Source: Methylobacterium sp. CB376 (GTDB taxonomy: Bacteria > Pseudomonadota > Alphaproteobacteria > Rhizobiales > Beijerinckiaceae). From it: a stretch of DNA of 64,000 bases. Positions 1-9,231 of the stretch are shown here, one piece after another. The notes beneath the pieces are model-generated. The model ran no database searches. It worked only from the letters and a program-made list of their open reading frames with translations, and was not told where the DNA came from. Where the stretch lies: positions 4,105,001 through 4,169,000 of the forward strand of contig NZ_CP121648.1 of assembly GCF_029714205.1 (NCBI RefSeq), read 5' to 3'. A program made the position numbers and the translations under genes. The first letter of the stretch is position 1. Each line of letters starts with the position of its first letter.

Positions 1-437
1 GGCTGGCCGTACCCGCCCTGCTGGGGCGGATAGCCCCCGCCCGGGCCGTAGCCGGGCGGCTGCTGGCCGTAGCCCGGCTGGTTGCCCCAGGCACCGCCGG
101 GGCGCGGCGGCTCCTGGCGGGGATCCTGGCGGGGATCTTGGCGGGGATCTTGGCGCGAGCCGCCGCCGAAGATGCTGGAGAAGAAGCCGCCGCCCGCGCC
201 CTGACCGGCCCCCTGACCGCGCTGCGCCTCGGCGCGCGCCTGCTCGAGCTGCTGGTTGAGGCTCTTGATCGCCTCCTGCTGCACGTAGATCAGCTGCGCC
301 ATGGCGTAGGGCGCGTAGGGCTGGGTCCGGATCTTCTCGGCGATGAACCGCTCCGCGTCGGCATCGCGGGGCTGCTGCGCGGCCTGCTCGAGACGCTGGA
401 AAATGCCGTTGATGACGTCGCGTTCTTCGCTGTTCAT
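1..437 (-). CDS. DUF2076 domain protein (3' end outside window)
   Basis: The minus strand reads from an ATG at 437 to the window edge without a stop, so the C-terminus is missing. The product starts MNSEERDVINGIFQRLEQAA, the typical opening of DUF2076 proteins, and continues with a helical stretch predicted to hold QLIYVQQEAIKSLNQQLEQA. After about residue 85 it becomes low-complexity: a RQDP unit repeated three times (12-bp DNA repeats near 116-153), then a Gly/Pro/Gln/Tyr-rich tail. A GGAG lies about 11 bases before the ATG. The family's function is unknown; some members are annotated as periplasmic ligand-binding sensors, but I see no signal peptide here. No operon partner is visible. Confidence 0.8.
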   Translation of the reverse strand, partial: MNSEERDVINGIFQRLEQAAQQPRDADAERFIAEKIRTQPYAPYAMAQLIYVQQEAIKSLNQQLEQARAEAQRGQGAGQGAGGGFFSSIFGGGSRQDPRQDPRQDPRQEPPRPGGAWGNQPGYGQQPPGYGPGGGYPPQQGGYGQ

Positions 438-757
438 GGAGTCGTACTCCTATCGGCACCAGGCAGCGAGACCGCCCGGCGGCCTCCAGATGGGAGGGGC
501 GTTGCTGTTTGTCACGGGGCACGAGAGCCGAAATCGACCGAGTCCCGGCCCCGATGAGATTACGATTTGGTCACCTGCTCTCATCCCGCCGCTCCGCTCG
601 ACCGCGGCCGCACTGACCTGACAGTTCGCGAGATTTGAAATGGTTCCGCCTCGGCAGCGTCGCCGCGCCGGCACGCGGCGCCTATCTGGGCCCTGTTTCG
701 CCTGTTAAGGACGGCGCGCGCGGCACGCGTGACGGGCCTGCCGCCGGGAGGATGATG
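438..757. other. Intergenic region upstream of glcB
   Basis: 320 bases between the divergently transcribed DUF2076 gene and glcB. It must hold both promoters. I found no convincing -35/-10 pair, RNA gene or repeat. The GGGAGG at 746-751 is the ribosome-binding site that favours the glcB start at 758. Confidence 0.5.
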
Positions 758-2956
758 ATGGATCGAGAAAAGGTCAGCGGGTTGCAGGTGGCGCGGGTGC
801 TCCACGACTTCGTGGTCCGCGAGGCATTGCCGGGCACGGGCGTGTCGCCCGAGGTGTTCTGGGGCGGGCTCGCCGCCGTCCTGCGCGACCTGACGCCGAG
901 AAACCGCGCCCTGCTCGCCAAGCGCGACGCGCTGCAGGACCGGATCGACGCGTGGCACCGCGAGCGCGCGGGCAGGCCCGTCGACGAGGCCGCCTACGAG
1001 AGCTTCCTGCGCGAGATCGGCTATCTCCTGCCCGATCCGGGCCCGGTGCGCGCCCGCACCGAGAACGTGGACGACGAGATCGCCAGCATCGCGGGCCCCC
1101 AGCTGGTGGTTCCGGTCTCGAATGCCCGCTACGCCCTCAACGCCGCCAATGCCCGCTGGGGCTCGCTCTACGACGCGTTCTACGGCACCGACGCGATCTC
1201 GGACGAGGGCGGCGCGGTCCGCGGCCCGGGCTACAACCGCACCCGCGGCGCCCGCGTCGTCACCCGCGCCCGTGCCTTCCTGGACCGCACCGTGCCGCTC
1301 GCGGGCGGGCGCCACGCCGACGTCGTGACCTACGCCATCGAGGGCGGCGCCCTCGTCGGCAACATGAACACCGGCGACACCATCCCGCTGGCGCGGCCCG
1401 AGGCCTTCGTCGGCTATCGCGGCCGGGCGAGCATGCCCTCGGCGCTGCTCCTGCGCCACAACGGCCTGCACATCGAGATCGTCCTCGACCGCACCCACCG
1501 GATCGGCCGCTTCGACGCCTCGGGCGTGGCCGACATCCTGATCGAATCCGCGATCTCGACCATCATGGACCTGGAGGATTCCGTCGCGGCGGTCGACGCG
1601 GACGACAAGGTCGTCGTCTACCGCAACTGGCTCGGCCTGATGAACGGCAGCCTCTCGGCGACGTTCCAGAAGGACGGCCGCGTGCTGGAGCGCCGCCTCA
1701 ACCCCGACCGGCACTACACCGCCCCGACCGGCGGCGAGGTGACGGTGCCCGGCCGCAGCCTGATGCTGGTGCGCAATGTCGGCCACCACATGTTCACGGA
1801 CGCGGTGCGCGATGCGGAGGGCAACGAGGTGCCGGAAGGCATCCTCGACGCCGCCGTCACGGCGATGATCGCGATCCACGACCTGCGCAACGAATCCGGC
1901 CTGCGCAACAGCCGCAAGGGCTCGGTCTACATCGTCAAGCCGAAGATGCACGGGCCCGAGGAGGTCGCCTTCGCGGTCGAGCTGTTCGGCCGGGTCGAGG
2001 CGATGCTGGGCCTGGAGCGCAACACGCTCAAGATGGGCATCATGGACGAGGAGCGCCGCACCACGGTCAACCTCGCCGCCTGCATCAAGGCCGCCGACGA
2101 GCGGGTCGTGTTCATCAATACCGGCTTCCTCGACCGCACCGGCGACGAGATCCACACCGCGATGGAGGCGGGACCGGTCATCCGCAAGAACGACATGAAG
2201 GCGACGCCCTGGATCAAGGGCTACGAGGAGAACAACGTCGATGTCGGGCTGGCCTGCGGGCTGCTCGGCCGGGCGCAGATCGGCAAGGGCATGTGGGCGG
2301 CGCCCGACGCCATGGCCGACATGCTGATGCAGAAGGGGGCCCACCCGAAGGCCGGCGCCAGCACGGCCTGGGTCCCGTCGCCGACCGCCGCGACGCTCCA
2401 CGCCCTGCACTACCACGAGACCGACGTGCGCGCCCGCCAGGAGGAGCTCGCGCGCCGGCCCCGCTCGGCCCTGCACGAGATCCTGCAGATCCCGCTCGCC
2501 CGCTCCAACTTCGCCCCCGACGACGTCCAGCAGGAGATCGACAACAACGCCCAGAGCATCCTCGGCTACGTGGTGCGCTGGATCGATCAGGGCGTCGGCT
2601 GCTCCAAGGTCCCGGACATCCACGATGTCGGGCTGATGGAGGACCGCGCCACCCTGCGCATCTCCTCCCAGCACATCGCCAACTGGCTGCACCACGGCGT
2701 GGTCAGCGAGGAGCAGGTGATGGAGACGCTCCGGCGGATGGCCAAGGTCGTGGATCGCCAGAATGCCGGCGACCCGCTCTACACGCCGATGGCGCCGGGC
2801 TTCGACGGGCCGGCCTTCCGGGCCGCCTGCGACCTCGTCTTCAAGGGCCGCGTGCAGCCGAACGGCTACACCGAGTGGGTGCTGCATGCCCGCCGCCGCG
2901 AGGCGAAGGCGGCCGGAGCCCCGACCGAGAAGGCCCGCGAGGGCGCCACGGCGTGA
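758..2956 (+). CDS. glcB: malate synthase G
   Basis: Condenses glyoxylate with acetyl-CoA to malate in the glyoxylate pathway (cytosolic). The 732-residue product matches the length of monomeric malate synthase G (E. coli 723) rather than the shorter A form. Visible landmarks are the [13 protein letters not shown] segment (metal/substrate acid residues), the [19 protein letters not shown] block near the C-terminus that carries the catalytic Asp, and [13 protein letters not shown] at the end. Three ATGs lie in a row (752, 755, 758); the last has the best spacing (6-7 bases) from GGGAGG. The frame stays open upstream to 635 but that part is not conserved. Monocistronic. Confidence 0.96.
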   Translation: MDREKVSGLQVARVLHDFVVREALPGTGVSPEVFWGGLAAVLRDLTPRNRALLAKRDALQDRIDAWHRERAGRPVDEAAYESFLREIGYLLPDPGPVRARTENVDDEIASIAGPQLVVPVSNARYALNAANARWGSLYDAFYGTDAISDEGGAVRGPGYNRTRGARVVTRARAFLDRTVPLAGGRHADVVTYAIEGGALVGNMNTGDTIPLARPEAFVGYRGRASMPSALLLRHNGLHIEIVLDRTHRIGRFDASGVADILIESAISTIMDLEDSVAAVDADDKVVVYRNWLGLMNGSLSATFQKDGRVLERRLNPDRHYTAPTGGEVTVPGRSLMLVRNVGHHMFTDAVRDAEGNEVPEGILDAAVTAMIAIHDLRNESGLRNSRKGSVYIVKPKMHGPEEVAFAVELFGRVEAMLGLERNTLKMGIMDEERRTTVNLAACIKAADERVVFINTGFLDRTGDEIHTAMEAGPVIRKNDMKATPWIKGYEENNVDVGLACGLLGRAQIGKGMWAAPDAMADMLMQKGAHPKAGASTAWVPSPTAATLHALHYHETDVRARQEELARRPRSALHEILQIPLARSNFAPDDVQQEIDNNAQSILGYVVRWIDQGVGCSKVPDIHDVGLMEDRATLRISSQHIANWLHHGVVSEEQVMETLRRMAKVVDRQNAGDPLYTPMAPGFDGPAFRAACDLVFKGRVQPNGYTEWVLHARRREAKAAGAPTEKAREGATA

Positions 2957-3000
2957 CGTCGCGGGCCGGCTCCCCCGGGAGCCGGCCCCGTCGGCAGGCG

Positions 3001-3690
3001 TCAGGCCGCCGGCCCGCCGCCCTCCAGGCTCGCCCCGAGCCAGGGCTGGCTGTTGACCATCCCGACCCGCCAGCCGGCCCCGTCCGGGCCCTCGTAATGG
3101 TCGAGCCGGGTGAGCGAGCAATTCTCCACCGCGAAGGCCAGCCCGCCCTGGGGCGGCAGGGCGAGGGCGAGGGCGATCGCGGCCCGGATCGTGCCGCCAT
3201 GCGCCACCGCGACGATGTCGCGGCCGCGGTGCTCCGCCGTCAGCTCCGCGATCGCGGCGTGGACTCTCCCGCACAATTCCGAAAAGCTCTCGCCGTTGGG
3301 CGGGCGCTCGTCGGCGGGGGCGAACCAGTAGCTGTCCGCCAGGGGCTGCCGCTCGGCGAAGAAGCGGGCGCGCTCCCGGCCCTGCCAGTCGCCGAGATCC
3401 TGCTCCGCCAGCGCGGGCAGCACCGTCAGGGCGGGCGCGATCCCGTCGACCGTGAAGTCGCGCGCCTGCCACAGGGCCTCGGCGGTCTGGCGCGTGCGGC
3501 CGAGATGGCTCGACACCCAGGCCGCGCCGAGCGGCAGCACCGGGGCGAGGCCCGCGAAGACGTGGGCATCCCCGCAATCGCAGGCGATGTCGGAGCCGCC
3601 GTAGATGCGGCCGTTGTCGCCGCGCACGGGCGCGTGGCGCACCCACCACCAGCGGGTGCGGACGAAGGAGGGGGGAGGGGCCTTGCTCAT
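3001..3690 (-). CDS. histidine phosphatase family protein
   Basis: 229 residues of the phosphoglycerate-mutase-like phosphatase fold. The N-terminal catalytic motif reads WVRHAPVRGDNGRIYGG (RH with the phospho-accepting His) and the second His motif is VAHGGTIRAAI; both catalytic histidines are present. The RHAPV form resembles alpha-ribazole phosphatase/CobC-like members, but no cobalamin genes adjoin, so the substrate is open. The ATG at 3690 (MSKAPPPS) is chosen because homologues begin just before the RH motif; an upstream ATG at 3750 would add 20 unlikely residues. It converges on glcB and is divergent from the thioesterase gene. Confidence 0.85.
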   Translation of the reverse strand: MSKAPPPSFVRTRWWWVRHAPVRGDNGRIYGGSDIACDCGDAHVFAGLAPVLPLGAAWVSSHLGRTRQTAEALWQARDFTVDGIAPALTVLPALAEQDLGDWQGRERARFFAERQPLADSYWFAPADERPPNGESFSELCGRVHAAIAELTAEHRGRDIVAVAHGGTIRAAIALALALPPQGGLAFAVENCSLTRLDHYEGPDGAGWRVGMVNSQPWLGASLEGGGPAA

Positions 3691-3779
3691 CACCCCGCTA
3701 TAGCCCGAATTGCCGGGAAGCCCGAATTGCCAGGACGGCGAACGCACCATACCGTCCTTTCGAAATGCGGAGCGGGCGG

Positions 3780-4214
3780 ATGGCGGACGGGGCGGCGGAT
3801 CTGATCTTCGGGGCGGACATCCCCTTCGCGCGGCTCTGCGGCGTGGAGGCGTTGCGCTTCGCGGAGGGGCGGACGCATCTGCGCCTCGCCCTCGGGCCCG
3901 CGCACGCCAACAATCTCGGCATCGCGCACGGGGGCGTCCTGTGCACGCTCCTCGACATTGCCATGGGGACGGCGGCGCGGCTCAATGTGGGGCGGCCGGT
4001 GGTGACGCTCGACATGCAGACGCGCTTCCTGTCGCCGGGACGGGGCGTGCTCCTGGCGGAGGGGCGCGTGGTGCGGGCCGGGCAGTCGATCCTGTTCTGC
4101 GACGCCGAGGTGCGCGCCGAGGGCGGCGCCCTCGTCGCCACGGCGAGCGGCGTGTTCAAGCCGACCGGCCTCGCCGAGCCGACCTCGCGGCCGGCCGGCG
4201 CGGCGAGCCCGTGA
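3780..4214 (+). CDS. PaaI-family acyl-CoA thioesterase (hotdog fold)
   Basis: 144 residues with the hallmark of PaaI-type hotdog thioesterases, NLGIAHGGVLCTLLDIAMG, in which HGG and the following acidic residue line the active site, followed by TLDMQTRFLSPGRG. It should hydrolyse small or aryl acyl-CoA thioesters in the cytosol; the exact substrate cannot be read. The start at 3780 has GGAG seven bases upstream; an ATG at 3765 in the same frame is an alternative. It converges on mtaB. Confidence 0.85.
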   Translation: MADGAADLIFGADIPFARLCGVEALRFAEGRTHLRLALGPAHANNLGIAHGGVLCTLLDIAMGTAARLNVGRPVVTLDMQTRFLSPGRGVLLAEGRVVRAGQSILFCDAEVRAEGGALVATASGVFKPTGLAEPTSRPAGAASP

Positions 4215-4218
4215 GGGA

Positions 4219-4263
4219 GCCGCGCCTCACGCGGCCAGGACGCCGCGCCTCACGCGGCCAGGA
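4219..4263. repeat. 22-bp direct repeat duplicating the mtaB stop region
   Basis: Two exact 22-bp copies, 4219-4240 and 4242-4263, with a 23-bp period. The copy at 4242-4263 contains the stop codon of mtaB (TCA at 4250-4252 on the plus strand), so the duplication repeats the last codons and stop of that gene just downstream of it. It looks like a small tandem duplication at the 3' end of mtaB. Coding is not disturbed. Confidence 0.9.
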
Positions 4264-5521
4264 GTGTGCGCCCGTCGTGACCGGTGATGGCGAGGCGGCG
4301 CAGCGTGCCGGGCGCGACGCCCTCCGGCAGCCGCACCGGCAGGAACCCTTCCGTGCGGCCGGTGCCGCCGCGCTCGGCCAGCACCTCGCGCCGCTGCCCG
4401 ACCTCCGCGGCGAGGCGGCGGGCGAGGGCGGCGGCGCCCGCCTCGCGCAGCCGCGCCGCCCGGGCGCGCGCGACCTCGCCCGGGACCTGCGGCATCCGCG
4501 CGGCCGGCGTCTCCGGGCGTGGCGAGTACGGGAAGACGTGGAGCTGCGTCAGCCCGCATTCCTCCACCAGGGCGAGCGAGCGGGCGAACTGCGCCTCGGT
4601 CTCCGTCGGGAAGCCCGCGATCAGGTCGGCGCCGAGCACGATCTCCGGCCGCAGGCGCCGGACCGTCTCGCAGAAGGCGACGGCGTCGGCGCGGGTGTGC
4701 CGGCGCCTCATGCGCTTGAGGACGAGGTCGTCCCCCGCCTGCAGCGACAGGTGCAGCTGCGGCATCAGCCGCGGCTCGGTCGCCAGCGCGTCGAGGAGGT
4801 CGGCATCCGCCTCGACCGAATCGATCGAGGACAGGCGCAGCCGGGCGAGGTCGGGCAGCGCCCGCAGCAGCGCCTTGACGAGACCCCCGAGGCCCGTCCC
4901 CGCGCCGAGATCCCGGCCGTAGGCCGTAAGGTCGATTCCGGTCAGCACGATCTCGCGGACCCCGTCCTCGACGAGATCCCGCGCCTGGGCGATCGCCGCC
5001 GCGACCGGCAGCGAGCGCGAGGGGCCGCGCCCGAACGGGATCACGCAGAAGGTGCAGCGGTGGTCGCAGCCGTTCTGCACCGGCAGGAAGGCCCGGGTGC
5101 GGCCCGGCATGCGGGGCGCGGGGGCGGGCGAGGCGTGCCGCACCGCCATGACGGCGCCGACGCCAGCGGGATCCGGCGCCGCCCGGCTCTCGCCCGACCA
5201 AGTTCCGCCCGACCAAGCCCCGTCCGACCACGTCGCCGGCGCGAGCTTTGCGTGGTTGCCGACGAGGCCGGAGACCTCCGGCATCGCCCGGTAGGCCCGC
5301 GCCTCGACCTCGGCGCCGCAGCCGGTGACGACGATCCGAAGCCCGGGCCGCTCGCGCGCCGCCTGCCGGATCGCCTTGCGCGCCTGGCGGGTCGCCTCCG
5401 CGGTGACCGCGCAGGTATTCACGACCAGGAGGTCGCCGCCCGCCGGCCCGGCCGCCCTCCTGACCGCCTCGCCCTCGACGGCGTTGAGGCGGCAGCCGAA
5501 GCTCAGCACCTCCACGGGCAT
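4250..5521 (-). CDS. mtaB: tRNA t6A37 methylthiotransferase MtaB
   Basis: 423 residues. A radical-SAM enzyme that adds a methylthio group to threonylcarbamoyl-adenosine 37 of tRNAs. It shows the N-terminal methylthiotransferase domain with three cysteines (FGCRLNAVEG, VVNTCAVT, VTGCGAE), then the radical SAM cluster CDHRCTFCVIPFGRG near residue 150, and LTGIDLTAYGRD typical of MtaB. The C-terminus has a TRAM-like segment. The start ATG shares one base with the dapF stop (TGATG), so the two are translationally coupled. The last codons lie in a duplicated 22-bp repeat. Confidence 0.95.
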   Translation of the reverse strand: MPVEVLSFGCRLNAVEGEAVRRAAGPAGGDLLVVNTCAVTAEATRQARKAIRQAARERPGLRIVVTGCGAEVEARAYRAMPEVSGLVGNHAKLAPATWSDGAWSGGTWSGESRAAPDPAGVGAVMAVRHASPAPAPRMPGRTRAFLPVQNGCDHRCTFCVIPFGRGPSRSLPVAAAIAQARDLVEDGVREIVLTGIDLTAYGRDLGAGTGLGGLVKALLRALPDLARLRLSSIDSVEADADLLDALATEPRLMPQLHLSLQAGDDLVLKRMRRRHTRADAVAFCETVRRLRPEIVLGADLIAGFPTETEAQFARSLALVEECGLTQLHVFPYSPRPETPAARMPQVPGEVARARAARLREAGAAALARRLAAEVGQRREVLAERGGTGRTEGFLPVRLPEGVAPGTLRRLAITGHDGRTLLAA

Positions 5522-6402
5522 CAGGCCGCGCCCGCGAACAGGGCAGGGGGGAAGCGGCCCTCCCATTCGAGCTCCGTCGGCCCGGTCATCCGCACGTGGT
5601 CGTCCTCGCCCCAGGCGATCACGAGGTCGCCGCCCGGCAGGGTCACGGTGGCGCGCCGGCCGGTCAGCCGCAGCCGCGCCGCCGCCACCAGGGCGGCGCA
5701 GGCCGCCGAGCCGCAGGCCCGGGTGAGGCCGGCGCCGCGCTCCCACACGCGCAGCCGGATGCGGTCCGCCGCGACCACCTGGGCGAGCGAGATGTTGGCC
5801 CGCTCCGGGAAGAGCGGATGCGCTTCGAGGAGCGGCCCGATCCGGCCGAGATCGTAGGTCTCGGGATCGCGGTCGACGAAGAACACCGCGTGCGGGTTGC
5901 CCATGCTGACCACGCCCGGCGAGTGCAGGATCGGCGCATCGATCGGTCCGATCTGCAATTCGATCCGCCGCGTGTCCGGGAAGGGCTCCGAGAGCGGGAT
6001 CTCGTCCCAGCGCAGGTGCGGGGGGCCCATGTCGACGGTGAAATCCGTGTCGGAGACGCGGGTGACGGCGAGCAGCCCCGCCGCGCTCTCCAGGGTGAGC
6101 TGCTCGCCCGCGCGCCCCATGACCGGATCGGCGCGCATCGCCCAGGCGACGCAGCGGGTGCCGTTGCCGCAGGCGCCGGATTCCGAGCCGTCCCGGTTGT
6201 AGATCCGCAGGCGGGCGTCGGTGCCGGGCGTGACCGGATCGTGAAGCACCATGAGCTGGTCGAAGCGGGAGCGGGGATCGGCCGCGATGGCCCGCGCCTC
6301 CTCGGGCCGCACCACGTGGCTGCTGGCGCGCAGGTCCAGCACCACGATCTCGTTGCCGAGACCGTTCATCTTCAGGAAGCGGTGATCCGCGAGGGGGGAC
6401 AT
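5521..6402 (-). CDS. dapF: diaminopimelate epimerase
   Basis: 293 residues. It interconverts LL- and meso-diaminopimelate for lysine and peptidoglycan synthesis. Both catalytic cysteines are visible: [11 protein letters not shown] (about residue 78) and [11 protein letters not shown] (about residue 227), and the N-terminal [15 protein letters not shown] is characteristic. First gene of a two-gene minus-strand operon with mtaB, an arrangement common in Rhizobiales. The ATG at 6402 opens the frame; a shorter start at KMNGLG is possible. Confidence 0.97.
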   Translation of the reverse strand: MSPLADHRFLKMNGLGNEIVVLDLRASSHVVRPEEARAIAADPRSRFDQLMVLHDPVTPGTDARLRIYNRDGSESGACGNGTRCVAWAMRADPVMGRAGEQLTLESAAGLLAVTRVSDTDFTVDMGPPHLRWDEIPLSEPFPDTRRIELQIGPIDAPILHSPGVVSMGNPHAVFFVDRDPETYDLGRIGPLLEAHPLFPERANISLAQVVAADRIRLRVWERGAGLTRACGSAACAALVAAARLRLTGRRATVTLPGGDLVIAWGEDDHVRMTGPTELEWEGRFPPALFAGAA

Positions 6403-6566
6403 GGGTGTGGCGGCTCGTCTTCAGGTCGCCCGTATATGGCCCGAAACGCCGCCGCGCGCGAGCGCCGCTCTCGCCGGGGCAGGCGAACCGGATTACGGTC
6501 TCGCCCGTTCGGATGGTGGCGCACGGCGCCGGCCCGACCCCCGATCCCGACCGGAGCGCTTCGCCC

Positions 6567-7292
6567 GTGATTGTGTCCCGTCTCCCGCTCGCCGCGCTCG
6601 GATTGGCCCTCGCCCTCGCCGCCGGATCGGGCGCCCCGCGGGCCCAGCAACCGCCCGCGCAGGCCAACCCGCTCCCGACCACCACCGATCCGGGGCCGGG
6701 GCCCCGCTCCGGCGAGGCGCCGGCCCCGCCGCTGCCCGAGAAGGCGGTGCCGCCGGGCCCCGCGCCGGCCGGCCCGCGCCAGACCCTGGTGCCGAATCCC
6801 GGGGATCCCTCGGACGTGGACGAGGTGATGCTGCCGGCCAAGCCCGCCGCGATCCTCGCCGGCAACGCCAAGTGGGACGCGGCGGTGCCGACCCTGCGCG
6901 ACGCCTTCGCGCGGCTGGAGGGCGACCTCGCCAAGGCGGGCGTGCGGGCGGTGGGCCGGCCGGTCGCGGTCTTCACCCGCACGGACGACGACGGGTTCCA
7001 GTTCGAGGCGATGCTGCCGATCGAGCAGGTGCCGGACCCGAGGCCCGCCGGCCTGCCGGCCGATCTCCGCTTCGGCAGCACGCCGAGCGGCAAGGCCCTG
7101 CGCTTCGTGCACAAGGGCGCCTACGACGAGATCGACCAGACCTACGAGACGGTGACGGCCTATCTCGACGCCAAGGGCATCATCGTCCAGGACGCCTTCG
7201 TGGAGGAGTACCTGACCGACCTGAGGAGCGCGAGCGACACCGGGCTCGAGGTGAACATCTACGCGCTGCCGAAGGAGGGTGGGCCGCGGTGA
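6567..7292 (+). CDS. exported GyrI-like (effector-binding) domain protein
   Basis: 241 residues from a GTG at 6567, with GGAG 11 bases upstream. VSRLPLAALGLALALAAGSGAPRAQ is a clear signal peptide, followed by a Pro-rich linker to about residue 80. The C-terminal 150 residues (VGRPVAVFTRTDDDGFQFEA, then FGSTPSGKALRFVHKGAYDEIDQTYETV) match the GyrI-like small-molecule-binding fold. Here it stands alone and exported, so a periplasmic ligand-binding or lipid-related role is more likely than transcription control. The frame stays open to 6405 but no better start exists. The stop codon is followed directly by a palindromic repeat. Confidence 0.75.
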   Translation: MIVSRLPLAALGLALALAAGSGAPRAQQPPAQANPLPTTTDPGPGPRSGEAPAPPLPEKAVPPGPAPAGPRQTLVPNPGDPSDVDEVMLPAKPAAILAGNAKWDAAVPTLRDAFARLEGDLAKAGVRAVGRPVAVFTRTDDDGFQFEAMLPIEQVPDPRPAGLPADLRFGSTPSGKALRFVHKGAYDEIDQTYETVTAYLDAKGIIVQDAFVEEYLTDLRSASDTGLEVNIYALPKEGGPR

Positions 7293-7345
7293 TACGACGT
7301 CCGACTGATCCGGGATCCGCTGCGGTCAACCGGAGCCCGGATCAG
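7290..7345 (+). repeat. Palindromic repeat, copy R1
   Basis: Begins at the TGA stop of the GyrI-like gene as TGATACGACGTCCG (compare R3's TGATACG head), then a second head CTGATCCGGG (7305-7314) paired with CCCGGATCAG (7336-7345), a perfect 10-bp stem. The linker and tail modules seen in other copies are missing or decayed here. It sits between convergent genes and may act as a bidirectional transcription end. Confidence 0.7.
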
Positions 7346-7386
7346 ACCATCCGGCGGCCGGCCTGACCCGGCGCCGGCCCGCCCGC

Positions 7387-7977
7387 CTACTTCGCCGCGG
7401 CCCGCACCTTCTCCAGGAAGCTCTCGTAATTCTCCGCCGTCAGGATGCCGACGAGCTTGTCGCGGATGCGGCCGTCCGGGCCGATGATGAAGGTCTCGGG
7501 CACCCCGTAGACCCCGAAATCGATGCCGACGCGCCCACTCTCGTCCATGCCCACGGCCCGGAACGGGTTGCCGTGGCGGCCGAGGAAGCGCCGCCCGTTC
7601 TCGGGCGCGTCCTTGTAGTCGATGCCGACGAGGTTCACCCCGTCGCGCGACAGGCGCATCAGCATCGGGTGCTCGATCTGGCAGGGCGCGCACCAGGACG
7701 CCCAGACGTTGAGCACCGTCACCTTGCCGGCGAAATCGGCGCTGGCGAGGCCCGGCACCGGCCCGTCCTGCCCCGCGAGGCCGGGCAGCCCGGGCAGCGC
7801 GAAGGCGGGGGCCGGGCGGCCGATCAGGGCCGAGGGCACCGCCGAGGGGTCGTAGCCCCGCGTGAGCAGGCGCCCGAGGAAGATCCCGGCCAGCGCGAGG
7901 AAGACCACGAGCGGCAGCAGGAAGAGGATCCGGCCGCGCCGGGCGGACGCCGCCTCGGCCTCGTCGGCGGCGCTCAC
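7387..7977 (-). CDS. ccmG: thiol:disulfide interchange protein CcmG/DsbE
   Basis: 196 residues from a GTG at 7977. One N-terminal membrane helix (residues about 16-37) anchors a periplasmic thioredoxin domain with the redox motif WASWCAPC near residues 93-98 and a cis-Pro region GVYGVPETFIIG. It reduces apocytochrome c cysteines (or CcmH) during cytochrome c maturation. GGGAGG sits five to six bases before the GTG. The GTG overlaps the ccmD stop (GTGA), so ccmC-ccmD-ccmG form an operon. Confidence 0.94.
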   Translation of the reverse strand: MSAADEAEAASARRGRILFLLPLVVFLALAGIFLGRLLTRGYDPSAVPSALIGRPAPAFALPGLPGLAGQDGPVPGLASADFAGKVTVLNVWASWCAPCQIEHPMLMRLSRDGVNLVGIDYKDAPENGRRFLGRHGNPFRAVGMDESGRVGIDFGVYGVPETFIIGPDGRIRDKLVGILTAENYESFLEKVRAAAK

Positions 7978-8120
7978 GCGTCCCTCCCGTCCTGGAGCCG
8001 CGCCAGGGCGCGGCGCTGGGCGCGGAAATCGAGCACGGCGTGCAGGATCAGCGCCGCGACCACCAGGGCCGTGAAGGCGTAGGAGGCGAGGATGAAGGTG
8101 GCGTGCGGTCCGAGATCCAC
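7974..8120 (-). CDS. ccmD: heme exporter protein CcmD
   Basis: A 48-residue product from GTG at 8120: VDLGPHATFILASYAFTALV, one membrane helix, then a basic tail (HAVLDFRAQRRALARLQDG). Size, single helix and position between ccmC and ccmG identify CcmD, which helps release holo-CcmE from the CcmABC complex at the inner membrane. Its stop overlaps the ccmG start by four bases. Confidence 0.88.
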   Translation of the reverse strand: MDLGPHATFILASYAFTALVVAALILHAVLDFRAQRRALARLQDGRDA

Positions 8121-8135
8121 GGCGGGTCCGATCGG

Positions 8136-8900
8136 TCAGGCGATTTGGGGCGTCGGCACGGCGTCGAGCCGCTCCGCTTCGAGGATCGCCAGCGTCCGCA
8201 CCCGGCGGCGCAGGATCTCGGTGCGCATCGTCGCGAGGTGCAGCGTGATCCCGAGCACCGAGAAGGCCGCGATCATCACCAGCAGCGGGTAGAGCATGGT
8301 CGGGTGGATGGTCGGCCCACCCATCCGCAGGATCGAGGCCGGCTGGTGCAGCGTCGACCACCAGTTCACCGAGAACTTGATGATCGGCAGGTTGACGGCG
8401 CCGACCAGGGTGAGGATCGCCACCGCCCGGGCGGCCCGGCCCGGATCCTCGATGGTGCGCCACAGCGCGAGCAGCCCGCAATAGATCAGCAGCAGCACCA
8501 GCATCGAGGTCAGGCGCGCGTCCCAGACCCAGTAGGTGCCCCACATCGGCTTGCCCCAGAGCGAGCCGGTGACGAGGCAGATCAGCGTGAAGGCGGCGCC
8601 GATCGGGGCGGCGGCGCGCTGCGCCACGTCGGCCAGCGGGTGGCGCCAGACCAGCGTGCCGAGCGCCGAGACCGTCATCGCCCCGTAGAAGAACACGCCG
8701 AGCCACGCGGCCGGCACGTGCAGGAACATGATCCGCACCGTCTCGCCCTGCTGGTAATCGGCGGGCGCGACGAAGAACGACAGGTAGAGGCCCGCGGCCA
8801 GCAGCACGGCGCTGAGGCCGCCGAGCCAGGGCAGGGCGGCGCCCGACCAGCGCATGAAGTGGCTCGGCTGCGCGAGCCGGGTGAGGAGGCCTTGTGCCAT
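8136..8900 (-). CDS. ccmC: heme exporter protein CcmC
   Basis: 254 residues with six membrane spans. The Trp-rich WWD heme-handling loop is clear (PMWGTYWVWDARLTS), with flanking His residues (FLHVPAAWLGV and GGPTIHPTMLYPLL). It presents heme to CcmE in the periplasm during cytochrome c assembly. First gene of the ccmC-ccmD-ccmG operon; c-type cytochromes needing this system include PufC encoded in this window. Confidence 0.96.
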   Translation of the reverse strand: MAQGLLTRLAQPSHFMRWSGAALPWLGGLSAVLLAAGLYLSFFVAPADYQQGETVRIMFLHVPAAWLGVFFYGAMTVSALGTLVWRHPLADVAQRAAAPIGAAFTLICLVTGSLWGKPMWGTYWVWDARLTSMLVLLLIYCGLLALWRTIEDPGRAARAVAILTLVGAVNLPIIKFSVNWWSTLHQPASILRMGGPTIHPTMLYPLLVMIAAFSVLGITLHLATMRTEILRRRVRTLAILEAERLDAVPTPQIA

Positions 8901-9015
8901 GGGGCGGGATCTAGCCCGGGGCCGCGGCCGCCCGCAATGCGGATGATCGGCGCATCACGGAACGCGCGCGGGAGAACCCCGTTGGGGTGCGGTTTCTCGG
9001 TCAAGGTTCCGCGAC

Positions 9016-9189
9016 ATGCTGAAATGGGCCCTCATCTTCTTCGTGGTCTCGCTGGTAGCGGGCGCGCTCGGATTCACCAACGTGGCGGCGGGCGCCCGCG
9101 GGATCGCCCGCCTGCTGTTCGGCCTCTTCCTCGTCGTCGCCGTGGTGATCGTGGTGGTCGCCTTCGCGCTCGGGCAGGCGGTGTTCTGA
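9016..9189 (+). CDS. DUF1328 small membrane protein
   Basis: 57 residues, [20 protein letters not shown], with two hydrophobic helices and the conserved [20 protein letters not shown] segment of DUF1328. These small membrane proteins are common and of unknown function. ATG at 9016, TGA at 9187-9189. It lies on the opposite strand between ccmC and ccmB, splitting the ccm genes. Confidence 0.88.
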   Translation: MLKWALIFFVVSLVAGALGFTNVAAGARGIARLLFGLFLVVAVVIVVVAFALGQAVF

Positions 9190-9231
9190 GCCTCGCGGCC
9201 GAGCCGGGGGCGCCGCGCGCGGCGGCGCGGG

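Noticed and set aside
581..3649. A 1,022-codon minus-strand frame over glcB
   Set aside because: Antisense shadow of malate synthase G, with composition typical of reverse-frame GC-rich DNA.
3705..3732. Short repeated CCCGAATTGCC (twice within 20 bases) before the thioesterase gene
   Set aside because: Too short and only two copies; could be chance, although it may be a promoter-proximal duplication.
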